From: Saccharibacillus sacchari DSM 19268
Lineage (GTDB): Bacteria > Bacillota > Bacilli > Paenibacillales > Paenibacillaceae
DNA length: 64,000 nt
Assembly: GCF_000585395.1 (NCBI RefSeq)
Contig: NZ_KK073875.1
Span: 5,949,631-6,013,630 of the forward strand
Direction: 5' to 3'
The notes under the pieces are model-generated. The model was not told the origin of the DNA and ran no database searches. It saw nothing but the letters and a program-made list of their open reading frames with translations. Shown piece by piece: positions 45,425 through 55,509 of the stretch; within the stretch, counting starts at the first letter, position 1; every line of letters begins with the position of its first letter. Both the position numbers and the translations under genes were made by a program.

Positions 45425-46945
45425 TTAAGCGTTCAACGGCTCGTAGTCGAACCAATCGAAAAATGCGGAAGTCGCTTGTTCAGCGTCCCGGCCGGATACG
45501 GCGTACATCGCGGCGATGACGCCCGTGAATCCGCCCGCAATCTCGGTCGACAGGAAATGCGTTTCGCCCCAGCCGGCTTCGATCTCCGAGCCGTTTGCTT
45601 CGCGGAAGAAGAATACGAATCGTTGACTTTCCGCACGCACGCGCAGCTCGACGGGACCGACCCTGCAGTCGAAAACTTGCTCGGTGCGCATCGATCCTAC
45701 CGTCCGTCGAAGGATCAAGACTTTGCGGCCTTCGCGCTGCGTGACGGCCAGATCGTAATGATGCTTGCCGTTCATGAACAATGTGATTCCGGCTTCTTCT
45801 GCCGCGCTGCCGGGTTCAAAATCAAGCCGCGTCGCCAAACGGCAATCGAAATGGGACAATCTGCGACCGACGAAGGCCGGAGAAGCGATCTCGTCCAGCG
45901 TCGCTTCGCTGCCTCGCAGCGCCAGAGCTCCGGGACGTTCTTCAAGCGACCAACTGCCCGGTGCAGGATTGCGCAGGAAAATCCATTCGCCGTTCAGTTC
46001 CGCCGCATCGAAATCATCGCGTACCGTCGGAATCGGCCATGGATGCGGCGCAAGCGAAGGAGCATCCATATGCTCGCGGACCCGCCCTTCGTCTCCGATG
46101 ATCGGCCAACCGTCCTCCGTCCAAGTCACGGGAGCCAGGAAGGTCTCCCGTCCCAAATGATGCCTTCTCGGATACGTCGGCGGACGAATGCCCAACAGCA
46201 CGGCCCACCAGCTTCCGTCCTGCGTCTCGACAAGATCCGCATGTCCGGCTGCCTGAATCGGCAGATCGGTGCTGCGATGCGTCAGAATCGGATTGTGCGG
46301 ACATACCTCGAACGGACCGAAAGGGTTTTCGCTTCGGGCAATCGTCTCCATGTGCCCAAGCTCGGTTCCCCCTTCGGCAATCATCAAGTAATATTGACCT
46401 TTGATCTTGTACAAGTGCGGAGCCTCGGGATTGTTGCCTCCGGTTCCCTGCCAGATCAAACGGCTTTCCGTCAGCATTTCACCGGTTTCGATACGGATCA
46501 CGCATTGGTAAATCCCTTCGCCTTGAGGCCCGTTTTGAACGGATTGGAAGTAGACTTTTCCGTCATCGTCGAACAGCAGCGAAGGATCGATTCCGCCTTG
46601 CGCCACGCTGATCGGCTCCGACCACGGTCCTTCGGCCTTACGGCTGCGCACGTAAAAGTTGCCTACTCCGCTGACATTGGTCGTCACCATGTAGAACCAG
46701 CCGTCATGGTGCCGGATCGTCGGCGCATAAATGCCCGCCGAGCTGCCGGCTTGGTGCAGCGGGAGTTGGCTTTCTCTAGTCAGGCAGTGTCCGATCCGGC
46801 GCCAATTCACCAGATCCTTGCTGTGAAACACGGGCACGCCCGGAAAATACTCGAACGTGCTCGTGACCAGATAATAATCGTCTTCTACCCGGCATATGCT
46901 CGGATCGGGATGAAACCCGGAAATGACGGGGTTCGCGTACTTCAT
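45425..46945 (-). CDS. Glycoside hydrolase family 43 beta-xylosidase/arabinofuranosidase
   Basis: This 506-residue cytoplasmic enzyme has an N-terminal five-bladed propeller (about 1-300) with the GH43 residues Asp in FHPDPS (base), Asp in GIDPSLLFDDDG, and Glu in NNPEAPHLY (acid), followed by a beta-sandwich (about 315-500). The layout is that of xylan beta-xylosidases acting on short xylo- or arabino-oligosaccharides. It starts 23 bp after the stop codon of the sixth binding protein, so the two genes are co-transcribed. Xylosidase and arabinofuranosidase activity cannot be told apart by eye. Confidence 0.92.
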   Translation of the reverse strand: MKYANPVISGFHPDPSICRVEDDYYLVTSTFEYFPGVPVFHSKDLVNWRRIGHCLTRESQLPLHQAGSSAGIYAPTIRHHDGWFYMVTTNVSGVGNFYVRSRKAEGPWSEPISVAQGGIDPSLLFDDDGKVYFQSVQNGPQGEGIYQCVIRIETGEMLTESRLIWQGTGGNNPEAPHLYKIKGQYYLMIAEGGTELGHMETIARSENPFGPFEVCPHNPILTHRSTDLPIQAAGHADLVETQDGSWWAVLLGIRPPTYPRRHHLGRETFLAPVTWTEDGWPIIGDEGRVREHMDAPSLAPHPWPIPTVRDDFDAAELNGEWIFLRNPAPGSWSLEERPGALALRGSEATLDEIASPAFVGRRLSHFDCRLATRLDFEPGSAAEEAGITLFMNGKHHYDLAVTQREGRKVLILRRTVGSMRTEQVFDCRVGPVELRVRAESQRFVFFFREANGSEIEAGWGETHFLSTEIAGGFTGVIAAMYAVSGRDAEQATSAFFDWFDYEPLNA

Positions 46946-46968
46946 TATTGATCGCTCCTATTCCAAAG

Positions 46969-48651
46969 TTAATCGTTCCAGAGCTTTACGAGGTCTTGCA
47001 CGTATCCCGTAAATCCCTCTTCCATTTCTTCGACGCCGTTATCCAATAATTCCTGCTGGTAAGCTTCCCATAGACGGTCGAAATCAGCCGGATCGGAAAC
47101 GACGATTTCCGGGATTCGTTTCCACGTAATGTCTTTGACGCGGCTCGACAGCAAGGTGACTTTATCGCTGCTCGGAACCGCGATGTTCCAAGCGGCCCCC
47201 CACGGCTTCACCGGGAATTCGTCTTCGTTCGGGAACAAGTCCATCCATGTAGTCGCGTTGTACGCTGCAAGCGTCTCTTTATCCACTTCGGTATAGTTGG
47301 AAGCGATCATTTCCGGAGAGTTCTTCGTGTAATAGTTGCCTGTGGAATCTTCGACCCCGTCGCCGTAGCGAGCGCTCATCAGCGAGTAGAAACCGATACC
47401 GGACTCCCGGCTGAAGGCCGCGTTATCGTTCGTGATGCGGTCCTGAACATCTGCGGGTACGACTCTTTTTCCATCTTCGACGTTATAGTGTTCGCCCTCG
47501 ATGCCCCAATTATTCATGATCTGTGCCTCTTCGGAAGCCAGATAGTCGAGGAATTTAATCGCGCGCACCGGATCTTTGGCCGACGTCGTGATGCCTACGC
47601 CCCAACCGGACATGAAGCCTGTGGACTGCATGCGGTTATCCTTGTATTCATCGGATAGCGTAACCGAATAGTGACCGTACGTATCTTCGTATTTGCCCGC
47701 GCTTTTCAAAGAGTTCTCCGCTTCCGCATAGCCCCAGTCCGCATCGATCATCCCGATCACGCGACCGGAAGCGATTTTGGCGAGATACTGGTCGTTTTTT
47801 TGCACGAACGTATCTTTGTCCAGCAGGCCGATGTCGTACATATGATTCAACCATTTGAAGTATTCTTTCTCGCCGTCCGTACGGAAGTGATACGTCGCCT
47901 CATACGTCTCGGGATCGATATAATATTCGCCGTCGCCCGACTTTCCCGTCACTTCCGCTGCCGGGTTGGTGACGGTTATCGACATATGCCAGTCATCCGC
48001 GTTCAGCGTCATGCCGATGTTCGGGTTGCCGTCGGCGTCTGTCGGATTTTTGTCGATATACGCTTGAATGACGTCCTCGTAATCTTGCAAAGTTTTGATT
48101 TCCGGGTACCCGGCTTCTTTCACGGCTTTATGCTGAAGCTCAAAACCGCCGCCTGCCACGAGATTTTTGGTGCCTACAGCCGAATATGTCGGAATGACGT
48201 AGATCGATTGGTCCTCATTGCTGTAACGCAGGCGCTTGATCTGGTCGCCGTATACTTTTTTGATATTCGGTGCATGCTTGTCGATTAATTCGGTCAGGTC
48301 CAGCATAGCGCCTGCCTCGACGAATTTGTCCACGTCGCCTTTCGCGCTGAGCAGCTCCGGATATTCGCCGCTTGCCACGATCAGGGACAGCTTCTGCGAC
48401 GGATCGGCTACCGCGAATTCCGCGTTCAGCGTAACCCCCGTGTCTTCCGTGATTTTTTTGCCCACCGCATCCTGCATATTGTTCCAGTTCGAGTTCGGGT
48501 CCGCGCTGAAAAAGCTGAAGCTGATCGGCGCCGTCCCGTCGCCTTCGACAGTCGGCGTAACGTTCTTGTCGCTCGAACCTCCGCATCCGGCAAGCAGTCC
48601 CATTGTCAGAGCCGCCGTTGTACCCATCGCCGCAAACTTGCGTGTGTTCAT
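46969..48651 (-). CDS. Extracellular solute-binding lipoprotein 6 (LplA-type)
   Basis: This 560-residue lipoprotein has the signal MNTRKFAAMGTTAALTMGLL with lipobox LLAGC. It is clearly related to the five binding proteins at 9.7-19.3 kb, most to number 5 (FSADPNSNW, NADDWHMSITVTNPA), but its C-terminus differs (VTLLSSRVKDITWKRIPEIV). GGGGG precedes the ATG. It is followed by a GH43 gene, with no permease gene in this locus, so it must use permeases from elsewhere, possibly those 26 kb away. Confidence 0.9.
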   Translation of the reverse strand: MNTRKFAAMGTTAALTMGLLAGCGGSSDKNVTPTVEGDGTAPISFSFFSADPNSNWNNMQDAVGKKITEDTGVTLNAEFAVADPSQKLSLIVASGEYPELLSAKGDVDKFVEAGAMLDLTELIDKHAPNIKKVYGDQIKRLRYSNEDQSIYVIPTYSAVGTKNLVAGGGFELQHKAVKEAGYPEIKTLQDYEDVIQAYIDKNPTDADGNPNIGMTLNADDWHMSITVTNPAAEVTGKSGDGEYYIDPETYEATYHFRTDGEKEYFKWLNHMYDIGLLDKDTFVQKNDQYLAKIASGRVIGMIDADWGYAEAENSLKSAGKYEDTYGHYSVTLSDEYKDNRMQSTGFMSGWGVGITTSAKDPVRAIKFLDYLASEEAQIMNNWGIEGEHYNVEDGKRVVPADVQDRITNDNAAFSRESGIGFYSLMSARYGDGVEDSTGNYYTKNSPEMIASNYTEVDKETLAAYNATTWMDLFPNEDEFPVKPWGAAWNIAVPSSDKVTLLSSRVKDITWKRIPEIVVSDPADFDRLWEAYQQELLDNGVEEMEEGFTGYVQDLVKLWND

Positions 48652-48876
48652 CCCTGTATCCCCCTATGTCTATGATTGGATCGAAGTCTCGTTCATTCAA
48701 GTCCGCTTGCTCTCATCTTGAATACGTTTGCATTTTCTTTTATGAAAGCAGAACTTCATGTCGTCTTCCCTTCGAATTTTACGGAAGAAACATAGGGGCA
48801 GCCTTGATTTTCCGGCCTTGAACTAGCATGATATAGACATTCGGCCGGGCACGGAACGGAGTTTGGAGGATTCAAG

Positions 48877-49737
48877 ATGAGCAATGCGTATCTGGGATGG
48901 TTTACGACGGATAAGACCTTCCCTTTTTTTATTCAATACGGCGGGCATGACGAAGACACCGATCTGCATCGGCATGTCGATTTCTCGGAATTGGTCATCG
49001 TGCTGAGCGGGAATGCCAAGCATATCGTCAACAACGAGGAATCTTTTATTAAAAAAGGCAATACGTTCGTCATTAACGGGACGACCGAGCATGGCTACAG
49101 GGAACCGCATGATTTTAAAATCTGCAATATTATGTATCGCCCCGAAATGCTCGAAGCGATCGGACCGGACTTGCGGACTTCTAACGGCTTTCAGGCTTTA
49201 TTCGTTCTGCAACCGCTTTATTCGGATAGGCGAGCGCAATCGGACAAATTGAGCCTCCCTATCGCCGGAGTCGAACATGCGGCTGCGCTGGTATCGACCA
49301 TGGTCAATGAATACGAGAGCAAACAGCAAGGCCGGCAAACGATGCTGATCGCGCGTTTTATGGAACTGGTCGTCTATCTATGCCGTCATTACGAAACCCA
49401 AAGCCGCGAGGCTCCCGATTCGCTGTCGCATCTCGCCAATGCCGTCTCGTATATGGAGGACCATTATCTGGAAGCCTTGTCCCTGGAACAGATCGCGGTA
49501 CGCTCCGGCGTGTCGGTACGGCATTTGAACCGGATGTTCAAAGCTTATTATCAGACGACACCTGTCGCCTATCTGCAAAGCCTGCGGCTGGAACGTTCGC
49601 GCATGTTATTGAAGCACAGCGATCTTCCCGTAACGCAAATCTCGTACGAGTGCGGGTTCAATGACAGCAACTATTTTACGCGGCAGTTCACGAAAGCTTA
49701 CGGAATGTCGCCGAAGGTTTACAGACAACAGCAGTAA
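48877..49737 (+). CDS. AraC family transcriptional regulator with cupin domain
   Basis: This 286-residue regulator has an N-terminal cupin sugar-sensing domain (about 10-150, with HRHVDFSELVIVLSG) and a C-terminal AraC double helix-turn-helix (about 185-285, with SVRHLNRMFKAYYQTTP and CGFNDSNYFTRQFTKAYG). GGAGG precedes the ATG. It is divergent from the binding-protein 6/GH43 operon and probably activates it in response to the imported sugar. Confidence 0.92.
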   Translation: MSNAYLGWFTTDKTFPFFIQYGGHDEDTDLHRHVDFSELVIVLSGNAKHIVNNEESFIKKGNTFVINGTTEHGYREPHDFKICNIMYRPEMLEAIGPDLRTSNGFQALFVLQPLYSDRRAQSDKLSLPIAGVEHAAALVSTMVNEYESKQQGRQTMLIARFMELVVYLCRHYETQSREAPDSLSHLANAVSYMEDHYLEALSLEQIAVRSGVSVRHLNRMFKAYYQTTPVAYLQSLRLERSRMLLKHSDLPVTQISYECGFNDSNYFTRQFTKAYGMSPKVYRQQQ

Positions 49738-49764
49738 AAGACGATGCATCTAGGAAAAAGGTTC

Positions 49765-49800
49765 AAAAAACAGACCCTGCTCAGATGCATAAGGTCTGTT
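49765..49800. terminator. Terminator between converging araC-type and adh genes
   Basis: ACAGACC and GGTCTGT pair around a 16-base loop, with A and T runs on the two sides. Confidence 0.75.
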
Positions 49801-49836
49801 TGATGTCTTTTGTTTACTTTTTGTATCGACTGATTG

Positions 49837-50877
49837 TTACAGCGTCGCGATATCGATCACGAAGCGATATTTCACGTCGGACTTCATCACGCGCTCCCAA
49901 GCTTCGTCGATGCGATCCGCCGAGATCACTTCGATCTCCGGCGTGATGTTATGCTCGGCGCAGAAGTCGAGCATTTCCTGCGTTTCGCGAATGCCGCCGA
50001 TCGACGAGCCTGCGAACGAACGGCGTTTGCCGATCAACGAGAAGACTTGAACCGGCAGCGGCTCCGCAGGAGCGCCGACGTTCACCAGCGTACCGTCTAC
50101 GGCCAACAGCGACAGATACGCATTCATGTCGATCTGTGCGCTGACCGTGTTGATAATCAGGTCGAACGTTCCGGCCAGTTGTTTGAATGTTTCCGGATCG
50201 CTTGTCGCGTAGTAAGCACTCGCTCCGAGCTTCAATCCGTCTTCTTTTTTCTTCAACGATTGCGACAACACGGTCACTTCCGAACCCATCGCATGCGCGA
50301 ATTTGACTGCCATATGGCCGAGACCGCCCAAGCCGACGACCGCAATCTTTTTACCCGGCGCCGCTCCCCAGTGGCGCAGCGGGGAATACGTGGTAATCCC
50401 TGCGCACAGCAGCGGAGCTGCCGCATCCAAAGCGATATTGTCCGGAATTTTCACGACGAACTCTTCCGTTACGACGATATGGCTGGAATAACCGCCTTGC
50501 GTATATTGACCGTAGCGGTCAACCGACCCGTAAGTTCCCGTCATGCCTTCCAGGCAGTATTGCTCTTCCCCATCATGGCAGTGTACGCATTTGCCGCACG
50601 AATCGACCATGCAACCCACGCCTACGCGATCTCCGATATTGTGCTTGGTTACAGCCGAACCGACTGCCGCAATGATGCCTGCGATTTCATGGCCGGGTAC
50701 GAATGGATATTGCACAGGTCCCCACTCGCCGCGTGCGCTGTGAATATCGGAGTGGCAGATGCCCGCATATTTGATCTCGATCAGTACGTCATGCGGCTGA
50801 AGTTCCCGGCGTTGAATCTCGGCAGATTGGAACGATTGATCCGCTCCATAGACTACTTTCGCTTGAGCTGTCGACAT
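49837..50877 (-). CDS. Zinc-dependent NAD(P) alcohol dehydrogenase
   Basis: This 346-residue enzyme is a medium-chain dehydrogenase/reductase. The catalytic zinc site has Cys and His in GICHSDIH and PGHE; the structural zinc site has four Cys in CGKCVHC...C. The cofactor fold has [13 protein letters not shown]. The length and the strongest features match the AdhA/YahK group (NADP aldehyde reductases). The start at 50877 follows GGAGG. It is transcribed from a MerR-type promoter (50924-50954) and the divergent MerR gene is its likely activator, as with AdhR/AdhA of Bacillus subtilis in the response to aldehydes. Confidence 0.92.
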   Translation of the reverse strand: MSTAQAKVVYGADQSFQSAEIQRRELQPHDVLIEIKYAGICHSDIHSARGEWGPVQYPFVPGHEIAGIIAAVGSAVTKHNIGDRVGVGCMVDSCGKCVHCHDGEEQYCLEGMTGTYGSVDRYGQYTQGGYSSHIVVTEEFVVKIPDNIALDAAAPLLCAGITTYSPLRHWGAAPGKKIAVVGLGGLGHMAVKFAHAMGSEVTVLSQSLKKKEDGLKLGASAYYATSDPETFKQLAGTFDLIINTVSAQIDMNAYLSLLAVDGTLVNVGAPAEPLPVQVFSLIGKRRSFAGSSIGGIRETQEMLDFCAEHNITPEIEVISADRIDEAWERVMKSDVKYRFVIDIATL

Positions 50878-50923
50878 AGTAAGTACCTCCAAGAATAGTT
50901 GATGTATAATTGCTCACCTGTTC

Positions 50924-50954
50924 ATCCTACGCCTTACAGTTAACTCTAAGTCAA
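50924..50954 (-). promoter_or_regulatory. MerR-type promoter of adh with 19-bp spacer
   Basis: On the minus strand the -35 box TTGACT and the -10 box TAGGAT are separated by 19 bp, the long spacing typical of MerR-activated promoters. The spacer contains the dyad CTTACAGTT/AACTCTAAG (50933-50950), 8 of 9 pairs, as an operator. Confidence 0.75.
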
Positions 50955-51041
50955 GGGGGGGTTAGAGTTTTCGGCGTCTTTGACATCCGGCCGGTCCGAT
51001 GGTAAAATCGCATTCACCATACCGGGAAGAGGAGAATGGCA

Positions 51042-51458
51042 ATGAAGACATACTCAATCGGCGAAGCGGCCAAAGCCTTGAATCTGACGCCTTACACGCT
51101 GCGCTATTACGATAAAGAAGGTTTGCTTCCTCGAATCGAACGAACCTCCGGCGGCATCCGTTCTTTTAAAGAATCCGACCTGGAAGCTTTGAAAATCATC
51201 GAGTGCCTCAAGAAGACGGGGATGCCGATCAAAGAGATCAAAACGTTTATCGACTGGTGTTCGGACGGCGACAATAGCTTGCAGCAGCGATACGACATGT
51301 TCCAAGAACGCAAAGCGGTCGTTCAAGCTCAGATGCAGGAACTATTGAACACCATGAGCGTAATCGAGCATAAATGCGAGTATTATCAGACCGCGCTGGA
51401 TGCAGGTACGGAAGCCGTACACAAGCACACCCATGCCAAGCAAACCTCTCCGGCCTAA
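51042..51458 (+). CDS. MerR family transcriptional regulator (AdhR-like)
   Basis: This 138-residue regulator has the MerR winged helix at the N-terminus (YSIGEAAKALNLTPYTLRYYDKEGLLP) and a helical dimerisation segment (about 75-120). The start at 51042 is preferred over an ATG at 51036, because GAGGAG would touch the latter. There is one Cys in the DNA-binding part (IECLKKTG), one in the linker (DWCSDG) and one near the end; the first is at the place of the aldehyde-sensing Cys of AdhR. It is divergent from the adh gene. Confidence 0.9.
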   Translation: MKTYSIGEAAKALNLTPYTLRYYDKEGLLPRIERTSGGIRSFKESDLEALKIIECLKKTGMPIKEIKTFIDWCSDGDNSLQQRYDMFQERKAVVQAQMQELLNTMSVIEHKCEYYQTALDAGTEAVHKHTHAKQTSPA

Positions 51459-51471
51459 TTGTTTGTATACG

Positions 51472-51513
51472 AAAAAAAGGATTGGCCCGCAGTAATGGGG
51501 CCAATCCTTTTTT
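51472..51513. terminator. Bidirectional terminator between merR-type gene and glmS
   Basis: AAAAAGGATTGGCCC and GGGCCAATCCTTTTT pair perfectly around a short loop. Confidence 0.9.
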
Positions 51514-51604
51514 GTTGCTCGAGTCCCTTTTGCATCGACAAGGTACTCGTACATTATAAGTTCGGCCCGGTTATGGTACCCGCCGCCAAACTTTTCAATT
51601 GATC

Positions 51605-53437
51605 TTACTCTACGGTTACGCTCTTCGCCAAGTTACGCGGCTTGTCTACGTCCAGGCCCAGAGCCAGGGAAGCGTAGTACGACAGCAGTTGCAGCGCAAC
51701 TACGGACAAAGAAGCTGTCAGCAGCGGCAGAGTCTTCGGAATCGTGAATACGGAATCGACCGATTTCAGCAATTCTTGCGCGTCTTCTTCGTAGCAGATC
51801 GTCAGGACAACGCCGCCGCGAGCTTTGACTTCCTTGATGTTGCTGACGGTTTTCTCGATCAGCGCCTGTTCGGTCGCCAGCGCGATAACCGGTACGCCGT
51901 CTTCGATCAACGCCAGCGTGCCGTGCTTCAACTCGCCCGCCGCATAAGCTTCGGAGTGAATGTACGAGATCTCTTTCAGCTTCAGCGAACCTTCTTGAGC
52001 AGCTGCATAGTCCAGACCGCGTCCGATGAAGAACAGGTGCTTTTGCGAAGAGAATTCTTCAGCATGAGCCTTAGCTTCCAGTTCGCGTGCCAGAATCGAT
52101 TCAACCTGTTCCGGCAGTGCCTGCATAGCCGCCAGCGTTTCCGCGACTTGAGCTTCGGTTTGCGTTCCGCGAACCTGCGCGAAGTACAGACCCAGCAGGT
52201 AGAATGCGATCAGCTGCGATGTATACGCTTTTGTCGAAGCTACCGCGATTTCCGGTCCGGCCAATGTCGCGATGACGTCGTTCGCGTCACGCGCGATCGA
52301 GCTGCCTACCACGTTCGTGATTGCCAGAACGTGAGCGCCGTTCGCTTGGGCTTCGCGCAGAGCTGCCAGCGTATCCGCTGTTTCGCCCGATTGGCTAACT
52401 ACGATCACAAGCGTCTCAGGCGTTACGATCGGGGAACGGTAACGATATTCGGAAGCCACATCCGTTTCAACCGGAATGCGTACGAGACGTTCGATAACCG
52501 TACGTCCAACGAGACCTGCATGGTACGCCGTACCGCAAGCAATGATCTGTACATTACGGATGTTTTTGATCTGCTCGTCCGTCATGTGGAAGTCCGGCAG
52601 AACCACTTTCTTGCCGCTCTCGTCCACGCGTCCACGCATCGTATCTTGGTACGCTCTAGGCTGCTCGTGAATTTCTTTGTGCATGAAATGCTCGTAGCCG
52701 CCTTTTTCCGCCGTAATGGCATCCCATTCGATGTACGTCATTTCCCGGGCAATTTCGTTGCCTTCGATCGTCATCAGCTTCACGCTGTCGCGAGTCAACA
52801 ACGCCATCTCGCCATCGTTCAGGATGAACACGTTGCGCGTATACTTCAGAATGGCCGGAATGTCCGAACCGATGAAGTTTTCGTTTTCGCCGATGCCGAT
52901 GATCAGCGGGCTTGCATGACGTACCGCTACGATACGATCCGGTTCGTACTCGGTAAGTACGCCCAGCGCGAACGCGCCGCGCAGGTGCTTGATCACTTTT
53001 TGCACGGCTTCCACGATGTCGCCGTTATACTCGCGAGCAACCAGATGGGAAATGACTTCCGTATCGGTTTCCGAAACGAACTCGACGCCGCTTGCCATCA
53101 GTTCGTCTTTCAGTTCCAGATAGTTTTCGATGATGCCGTTGTGCACGACCGAGAACTTCTGCGTAGCGTCCGTGTGCGGGTGCGAGTTCACGTCAGATGG
53201 CTTGCCGTGCGTCGCCCAACGCGTATGACCAATGCCGACCGAACCGACCAACGGAGCACTTTCCAGCTTGTTTTCCAGGTTGACCAGACGTCCCAATGCT
53301 TTGGAGACTTTAAGACCTCCGTCCGTATACACAGCGATCCCCGCCGAGTCATAGCCACGGTATTCCAACTTCGAGAGACCCTCGATCAAAACGTCCTGCG
53401 TATTTCTTGGTCCGATATATCCTACGATTCCACACAT
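51605..53437 (-). CDS. glmS: Glutamine-fructose-6-phosphate aminotransferase
   Basis: This 610-residue enzyme makes glucosamine-6-phosphate, the entry step to wall precursors. It has an N-terminal glutaminase domain with catalytic Cys2 in MCGIVGYIG and two SIS sugar-isomerase domains (about 290-425 and 460-590), ending in the conserved KSVTVE. The start at 53437 follows GGAGG; a frame to 53584 lies in the leader and is rejected. A glmS ribozyme in its 5' leader gives feedback control by the product. Confidence 0.97.
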   Translation of the reverse strand: MCGIVGYIGPRNTQDVLIEGLSKLEYRGYDSAGIAVYTDGGLKVSKALGRLVNLENKLESAPLVGSVGIGHTRWATHGKPSDVNSHPHTDATQKFSVVHNGIIENYLELKDELMASGVEFVSETDTEVISHLVAREYNGDIVEAVQKVIKHLRGAFALGVLTEYEPDRIVAVRHASPLIIGIGENENFIGSDIPAILKYTRNVFILNDGEMALLTRDSVKLMTIEGNEIAREMTYIEWDAITAEKGGYEHFMHKEIHEQPRAYQDTMRGRVDESGKKVVLPDFHMTDEQIKNIRNVQIIACGTAYHAGLVGRTVIERLVRIPVETDVASEYRYRSPIVTPETLVIVVSQSGETADTLAALREAQANGAHVLAITNVVGSSIARDANDVIATLAGPEIAVASTKAYTSQLIAFYLLGLYFAQVRGTQTEAQVAETLAAMQALPEQVESILARELEAKAHAEEFSSQKHLFFIGRGLDYAAAQEGSLKLKEISYIHSEAYAAGELKHGTLALIEDGVPVIALATEQALIEKTVSNIKEVKARGGVVLTICYEEDAQELLKSVDSVFTIPKTLPLLTASLSVVALQLLSYYASLALGLDVDKPRNLAKSVTVE

Positions 53438-53714
53438 AATTAAATATCCTCCGCTCATGTTTTGGGTTGAATCTTGAAGCTTCGAGCGGTCCGGTGAATA
53501 GCCAAAACTTATGAAGCACGGAAAGAAACGCCTCGTAAAAGGACAGAACTCTCCCGTTGGATGATTTGAAGATTCAAAATCCACGTACCGAGAAACAGAG
53601 CCGTCGTCTGCCTCTTGTCGGCCGCATAAGCTTTCGCGTCTTCAGTTTACGCATGAAAAGCCTCATGATTGAGCATCCGCGAATCCGTTTGTGCGGCCAG
53701 TCGCCTGTCCGTTT
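53438..53714 (-). other. glmS leader between ribozyme and start codon
   Basis: About 275 bases of mRNA leader separate the ribozyme from the glmS start. Apart from the ribosome binding site nothing is recognised. Confidence 0.5.
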
Positions 53715-53862
53715 TCCGAAATTCGCTTACGGTTTGATGCAATACCGGGAGGTCCCCGCCGAATATTTCGAACACCTCCACCTCGTCAGCTTAAGTTGCA
53801 CATACCCGTTAGACGCGATTGCGTCCTCCGGCGTTCCGATCTGGCACTTAAGCTCTGGCGCT
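53715..53862 (-). ncRNA. glmS ribozyme
   Basis: The minus strand contains the conserved core of the glucosamine-6-phosphate-activated self-cleaving ribozyme: AAGCGCC at the 5' end (cleavage expected between A at 53862 and G at 53861), then GACGAGGTGGAGG, ATTCGGCGGGGACCTCCCGG, and the P4 segment CCGTAAGCGAATTTCGG. It lies in the glmS leader. When glucosamine-6-phosphate is abundant, cleavage leads to decay of the mRNA. Confidence 0.93.
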
Positions 53863-53926
53863 TATGAATCTTACCTCACGTTCCTCCTCGTTCTGTTCAA
53901 AGTGATGCCCTAAGGCGTTTATTCAT

Positions 53927-53966
53927 CAAAAAATAACAGGATGCCCGCCTGAACGCAAGCGGGCAC
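53927..53966 (-). terminator. Terminator after glmM
   Basis: TGCCCGC and GCGGGCA pair around a 10-base loop, and a TTATTTTTT tail follows on the minus strand. It separates glmM from the glmS transcript. Confidence 0.8.
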
Positions 53967-54025
53967 CCCATCATTATATGACATTGAAAGTCGGTTTACA
54001 ACTCGGGCCTTCTTTGTTGCTTGGC

Positions 54026-55366
54026 TTAAACCAGCTCGCTGCGCACAACATCGGCAATCTGGCCGACAACGCGATCCAATTGATCCTTATCCGGTCCTTC
54101 CGCCATAACGCGAATCAGCGCCTCTGTACCGGAAGGACGCACCAGAACGCGACCTTCGCTGCCCAGCTCCTGTTCAACTGCTTCTACGGCAGCCAGAATC
54201 GCTTGATTGCCCTCGTAGTTCCGCTTGTCCTGTACGCGTACATTAACGAGCAGCTGCGGATACTGACGCATCATCGTCTTCAACTCGCTAAGAGGCTTGC
54301 CTGCTTCAACAAGAGTATCTACCAGTTGAATCGCGGTCAACATGCCGTCTCCGGTAGTGCTGTAATCGAGGAAAATCACATGTCCCGATTGCTCGCCGCC
54401 CAGGTTAAAGTTCCCTTTGCGCATCTCTTCCATCACGTAGCGGTCGCCGACAGCCGTTTTCAGCGTGTTCAAGCCCAGCTTTTCCGCTGCCTTGTAAAAA
54501 CCGATGTTGCTCATTACCGTCGTTACGATCGTGCTTCCGTTCAGCCTGCCCGCACGGTTGAGCGCGTCGCCGCAAATGCACAGGATATAGTCGCCGTCCA
54601 GCACTTCGCCTTTTTCATCGATGGCAATCAGACGATCAGCGTCGCCGTCGAAGGCCAGACCGATATGCGCGCCATGTTTCAATACTTCTTCGCGCAGCGC
54701 TTCAGGATGGGTGGAACCGACATGATCATTGATGTTCAGACCGTTCGGCTCGGCACCGATCGCGATGACTTCCGCACCCAGATCACGGAACAGATGCGGA
54801 GCCAGCTCGTAAGCCGCACCGTGCGCGCAGTCGAGAACGACTTTAATTCCGCTGAACGACCGAGACACCGTAGTCTTCAGGTAGTCCAGATAGGCAAACT
54901 TGGAAGCATCATCATTGATGACCGTGCCTAGCCCTGCACCTACAGGTCGCGGCAATTCATCCACTTCGGCATCCATCAGTGCTTCAATCTCAAGCTCAGT
55001 CTCGTCGGACAGTTTAAAGCCGTCTCCGCCGAAGTACTTGATGCCGTTATCTTGAACCGGGTTATGCGACGCTGAGATCATGACGCCTGCATCCGCTTTA
55101 AGCGTACGCGTGAGATAAGCGACCGCTGGAGTCGATACCACGCCGAGACGCACGACATTTGCACCGATCGACAGCAGTCCGGCGATCAGCGCAGATTCCA
55201 GCATCAGACCCGAAACTCGCGTATCCATACCGATCAAGACTGTCGGCTTCTCCACTTTGCCCGCCAGGACATAACCGCCGCAGCGTCCTACTTGATAAGC
55301 CAGCTCGGCCGTCAATTCTTGGTTGGCGACCCCGCGGACGCCGTCAGTTCCAAAATACTTTCCCAT
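54026..55366 (-). CDS. glmM: Phosphoglucosamine mutase
   Basis: This 446-residue enzyme converts glucosamine-6-phosphate to glucosamine-1-phosphate. The catalytic phospho-Ser lies in [11 protein letters not shown] (about residue 100), the metal-binding loop is FDGDADR (about residue 240), and the C-terminal phosphate-binding loop is [13 protein letters not shown]. The length matches GlmM (about 448). AAAAGGAG precedes the ATG. It follows cdaR in the cdaA-cdaR-glmM cluster; CdaR and GlmM are known partners of CdaA. Confidence 0.97.
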   Translation of the reverse strand: MGKYFGTDGVRGVANQELTAELAYQVGRCGGYVLAGKVEKPTVLIGMDTRVSGLMLESALIAGLLSIGANVVRLGVVSTPAVAYLTRTLKADAGVMISASHNPVQDNGIKYFGGDGFKLSDETELEIEALMDAEVDELPRPVGAGLGTVINDDASKFAYLDYLKTTVSRSFSGIKVVLDCAHGAAYELAPHLFRDLGAEVIAIGAEPNGLNINDHVGSTHPEALREEVLKHGAHIGLAFDGDADRLIAIDEKGEVLDGDYILCICGDALNRAGRLNGSTIVTTVMSNIGFYKAAEKLGLNTLKTAVGDRYVMEEMRKGNFNLGGEQSGHVIFLDYSTTGDGMLTAIQLVDTLVEAGKPLSELKTMMRQYPQLLVNVRVQDKRNYEGNQAILAAVEAVEQELGSEGRVLVRPSGTEALIRVMAEGPDKDQLDRVVGQIADVVRSELV

Positions 55367-55509
55367 ATCGATTCTCGTTCTCCTTTTATTTCAAACCACG
55401 CGCACCGGAGCCGGCATCTTGTTTGGAATTCAGACAACATGCTTAATCAACTCGTGCTTCGTATTCGAATGATGATAATTATGCAAGGATTAAGCGCAAG
55501 GGGCGATGC

